NCBI GenBank assembly: GCA_018064885.1
Contig: JAGHUI010000066.1
Span: 1-36,462, forward strand
Origin: Candidatus Minthosoma equi
GTDB lineage: Bacteria; Bacteroidota; Bacteroidia; Bacteroidales; Bacteroidaceae
Direction: 5' to 3'
DNA: 36,462 nucleotides
Shown here: piece after piece, positions 34,777 through 36,462 of the stretch
Layout: each line of letters begins with the position of its first letter
Numbering within the stretch: the first letter of the stretch is position 1
The notes under the pieces: generated by a model
Databases searched by the model: none
Told to the model about the DNA's origin: nothing
What the model saw: the letters and a program-made list of their open reading frames with translations, nothing else
Program-made: the position numbers and the translations under genes

Positions 34777-34811
34777 TATAACCTATAACATATAACTTAT
34801 AACTTATAACT
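34777..34811 (-). repeat. Five TATAACY heptamers spanning the methyltransferase stop codon
   Basis: Five 7-bp units on the plus strand (TATAACC, TATAACA, then three TATAACT). The last five codons of the methyltransferase gene (SYKL and the stop) lie inside the tract. On the minus strand each unit holds a TAA or TAT, giving stops in several frames. Confidence 0.92.
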
Positions 34812-36023
34812 TTTTCTGCATTTGAACAGCATTTCCCCCACTCCGCTGACTTTTGCGCCAAACAGATAGACCTCGCCGCCATCCTTTATACCTGTACGCT
34901 GACGCAGCTGATCTGCCGTGAGAATAAAGTTGCGCACAGCGATGTTTGCCTTGGGAATGTCCTTCTTCAAGCGTTTGAGAGTCTTGGACGAGAATGGAAT
35001 CTGCTCATCAACGACAAATGCACGTCCAGGAAAGTCGGGAATGAACTGGGAAGACACGAAAAGATGCGTGTCAAAATCTAACTGGCAAACAGGATAATCT
35101 CGGCATATTTCTGCAAATGCCTGTGCCTTCATAAGCGTGACATCGGGTTCGTAGAGGAAATTAGTTGAGGGAGTTGAGAGGGGTGAGGGAGTTGAGGGGG
35201 GTAAGGGGGTTAAGGGGGTGAAAGAGTAATGCATCTTGCCAGACGACAGGAAATCCACACAATGGAAGGTTACCGTCCGTTCATCCTCCTGCTTGCCAGC
35301 AACCTGCTTGAAGAGCACCTCCTTACACTCATTCTTCACCGCCACTATATGAACCTCCGTCACATTTCGCAACTTGCGGAGAGCATCCGTTATGTCTATC
35401 ATCGGAGAAACCTTCGTCAGCACCATGTTGGCATGGGCAAGCAGATCGTCCTGCCACTCAATGACATTTGGCTCACAATCCTCAATGGCATACACACGGC
35501 TGCCATCCATAGCACGTCGGGCAGGATCAAGATAGATGACATCCACCGTAGGAATAGGCAAATCCCGACCATCGCCCACTCTCACCACCGCATCAGGATG
35601 CTGACCGTCAGCAAGTGCCGCGAAATTATGCCTTGCAGCCTCACAGAGATGCTCCTGACGCTCGGTGTAGATAGCCTCCCTCATGCCACGGCTCATATAC
35701 CAGAAATCAACACCCATGCCGCCAGTCATGTCACACAGCGACTCGCCATCAATAATCTCACGCTTATACTGCGCCGTAAGCTCGCTGCTGCACTGTTCGG
35801 CAGGCACACGCCCCCCCATGATGAGTTCAGCATTGGCAAACCAATCAGGCAGTTTCATCCTCAGCCGCTTTCTCGCCTCTATCTGGTCAACGGCAAAGGG
35901 CACATCAATATCAGGATACCTCTTTGCTGCCAATAGCAAAGAAGAAGTATCATCATTGATATGCTTCTGAATGAAATCACGAAGAGATGCAGTCAGCACA
36001 AGCGTTTTGAATGATGTCTTCAT
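34797..36023 (-). CDS. SAM-dependent methyltransferase with THUMP-like C-terminal region
   Basis: 408 residues. The class I Rossmann methyltransferase core is seen in SLCDMTGGMGVDFWYMSRGM (motif I, ~96-115), the acidic residue after VYATER-like IYTERQ, and VIYLDPARRAMDGSRVYA (motif IV-like DPAR). The C-terminal part (DVTLMKAQAFAEICRDYP, then GRAFVVDEQIPF and EVYLFGAKVSG) is the THUMP-like region typical of Bacteroidetes homologs. Methylation of RNA is likely; the target is unknown. Residues ~267-287 (TPLTPLPPSTPSPLSTPST) are an odd Pro/Ser/Thr-rich linker encoded by a heptamer-like tract. The C-terminal SYKL is encoded by another such tract. Confidence 0.82.
   Translation of the reverse strand: MKTSFKTLVLTASLRDFIQKHINDDTSSLLLAAKRYPDIDVPFAVDQIEARKRLRMKLPDWFANAELIMGGRVPAEQCSSELTAQYKREIIDGESLCDMTGGMGVDFWYMSRGMREAIYTERQEHLCEAARHNFAALADGQHPDAVVRVGDGRDLPIPTVDVIYLDPARRAMDGSRVYAIEDCEPNVIEWQDDLLAHANMVLTKVSPMIDITDALRKLRNVTEVHIVAVKNECKEVLFKQVAGKQEDERTVTFHCVDFLSSGKMHYSFTPLTPLPPSTPSPLSTPSTNFLYEPDVTLMKAQAFAEICRDYPVCQLDFDTHLFVSSQFIPDFPGRAFVVDEQIPFSSKTLKRLKKDIPKANIAVRNFILTADQLRQRTGIKDGGEVYLFGAKVSGVGEMLFKCRKSYKL
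35163..35222. repeat. Intragenic G-rich tandem tract
   Basis: On the plus strand, imperfect units such as GTTGAGG, GGTGAGG, GGTAAGG and GTTAAGG run for ~60 bp. The coding (minus) strand reads ACCCCCTTAACCCC-type sequence with no stop codon, while the plus strand has many TAA, TGA and TAG. It encodes the Pro/Ser/Thr linker of the methyltransferase. Confidence 0.85.
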
Positions 36024-36030
36024 ACCTCTG

Positions 36031-36054
36031 TTATCGTTTTCGTTATCGTTATCG
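36031..36054. repeat. Hexamer tract between the fucosidase and methyltransferase genes
   Basis: TTATCG, TTTTCG, TTATCG, TTATCG, then TTAC, in the 35-bp gap between two leftward genes. On the minus strand the units read CGATAA/CGAAAA, related to the AACGAA hexamers at 7735-7797. Confidence 0.88.
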
Positions 36055-36058
36055 TTAC

Positions 36059-36462
36059 TTAGTCAATCTTAAACACAATGCTTGTCTTGCAAGGCAACGA
36101 CTCAGGACACTCGATAGTGAGGCACTCGTTTGTCTGCTTCCATTTCAGCTTTGCCTTGCTGCCAAGCAGTTGCACGCTCTTCACCTTCTTGCCCTCCGAC
36201 TTTGCCAGCGAATATACCTTCACCGCATCGCCGCCATTTGGCAGAGCCATGCAGAAGGCATAGAGCGAACCGTTCTTGCCCATCGTGAAGCGAATGTCCT
36301 GAGCGCTGAACTTGAAGTTCTTGTGATTCTCCCCCAGCTTGCCGCCTGGCAATTTCTTCAACTTGCCATTCTTTGTGGTTTCGCCCTCGCCAATCTTCTT
36401 CCATGCCTTGCTGCCATACACTGCCTCGCCGTTTATGCTCATCCAGTCGCCCACCTCTTCCA
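36059..36462 (-). CDS. Alpha-L-fucosidase (GH29-like), C-terminal part only
   Basis: The gene runs off the right edge; the last ~134 codons are present, starting from EEVGDWMSINGEAVYGSKAW. This phrase (GDWxxxNGEAIYG) is typical of the end of the GH29 catalytic barrel, and the rest (IRFTMGKNGSLYAFCMALPN, then VKVYSL, and a final TSIVFKID) is the C-terminal beta-sandwich. The enzyme would release alpha-L-fucose from host or dietary glycans. The catalytic residues lie outside the window, so activity cannot be judged. It is followed 35 bp later by the methyltransferase gene, codirectionally. Confidence 0.8.
   Translation of the reverse strand, partial: EEVGDWMSINGEAVYGSKAWKKIGEGETTKNGKLKKLPGGKLGENHKNFKFSAQDIRFTMGKNGSLYAFCMALPNGGDAVKVYSLAKSEGKKVKSVQLLGSKAKLKWKQTNECLTIECPESLPCKTSIVFKID

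Noticed and set aside
33956-34795. Antisense frame of 279 codons over the U32 gene
   Set aside because: It is His/Leu-rich without domain signs and opposite a well-supported gene; a shadow frame.

Overview
The window looks like chromosomal DNA from a gut- or rumen-type Bacteroidales bacterium, most likely Prevotella-like. Four observations support this: -7 promoter boxes of the Bacteroidetes form TAnnTTTG(C) before many genes; few Shine-Dalgarno sequences; typical Bacteroidetes families (the dut / TPR / DUF4292 / EnvC-like gene order, DUF4419, DUF389, a CvfB-type S1 protein, a single-chain glycyl-tRNA synthetase); and the end of a GH29-like alpha-L-fucosidase at the right edge. Family names come from recognising motifs by eye; no database search was run.

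Layout. 1-8519: housekeeping genes: an ArgE-type M20 deacylase diverging from glyS and an FKBP lipoprotein; asd diverging from a CPA2 antiporter with a USP-like tail; then a LolD-like ABC ATPase overlapping a shortened CvfB-like protein. 8520-9111: gene-free, dense in repeats. 9112-15807: a tight five-gene leftward operon, the main accessory island. It encodes a C5-cytosine DNA methyltransferase, a compact second C5-methyltransferase-like protein, an unrecognised 213-residue protein, a McrB-type AAA+ motor and a DUF2357/McrC-type PD-(D/E)xK nuclease. The layout matches the rare LlaJI/BsuMI class of restriction-modification systems, in which paired cytosine methyltransferases protect DNA and a McrBC-like motor-nuclease cuts it. 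15808-16626: a gene-free, highly structured region that may be the island's leader. 16627-20953: dut, a TPR protein, a DUF4292 lipoprotein and an EnvC-like LytM activator. 21053-26193: a dGTPase-like HD enzyme, a nucleoside kinase, a Na/Pi cotransporter and menB. 26296-26510: tRNA-Arg(CCU), tRNA-Trp(CCA) and a strong terminator. 26529-32199: membrane proteins, a LURP-one/scramblase-like protein and a three-gene operon of exported proteins of unknown function. 32407-36462: ruvB, a U32 peptidase family protein, a THUMP-like methyltransferase and the partial fucosidase.

A second theme is a set of short tandem tracts, mostly of 7-bp units that each carry a stop codon. They fill gaps between genes and often begin exactly at the upstream stop codon. 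One sits where the -33 regions of the divergent dut and dgt promoters should lie, and one lies inside a methyltransferase gene with its stop-bearing strand antisense. The most promising places for something undescribed are the restriction island with its unknown subunit, the hairpin region upstream of it, and these heptamer tracts.
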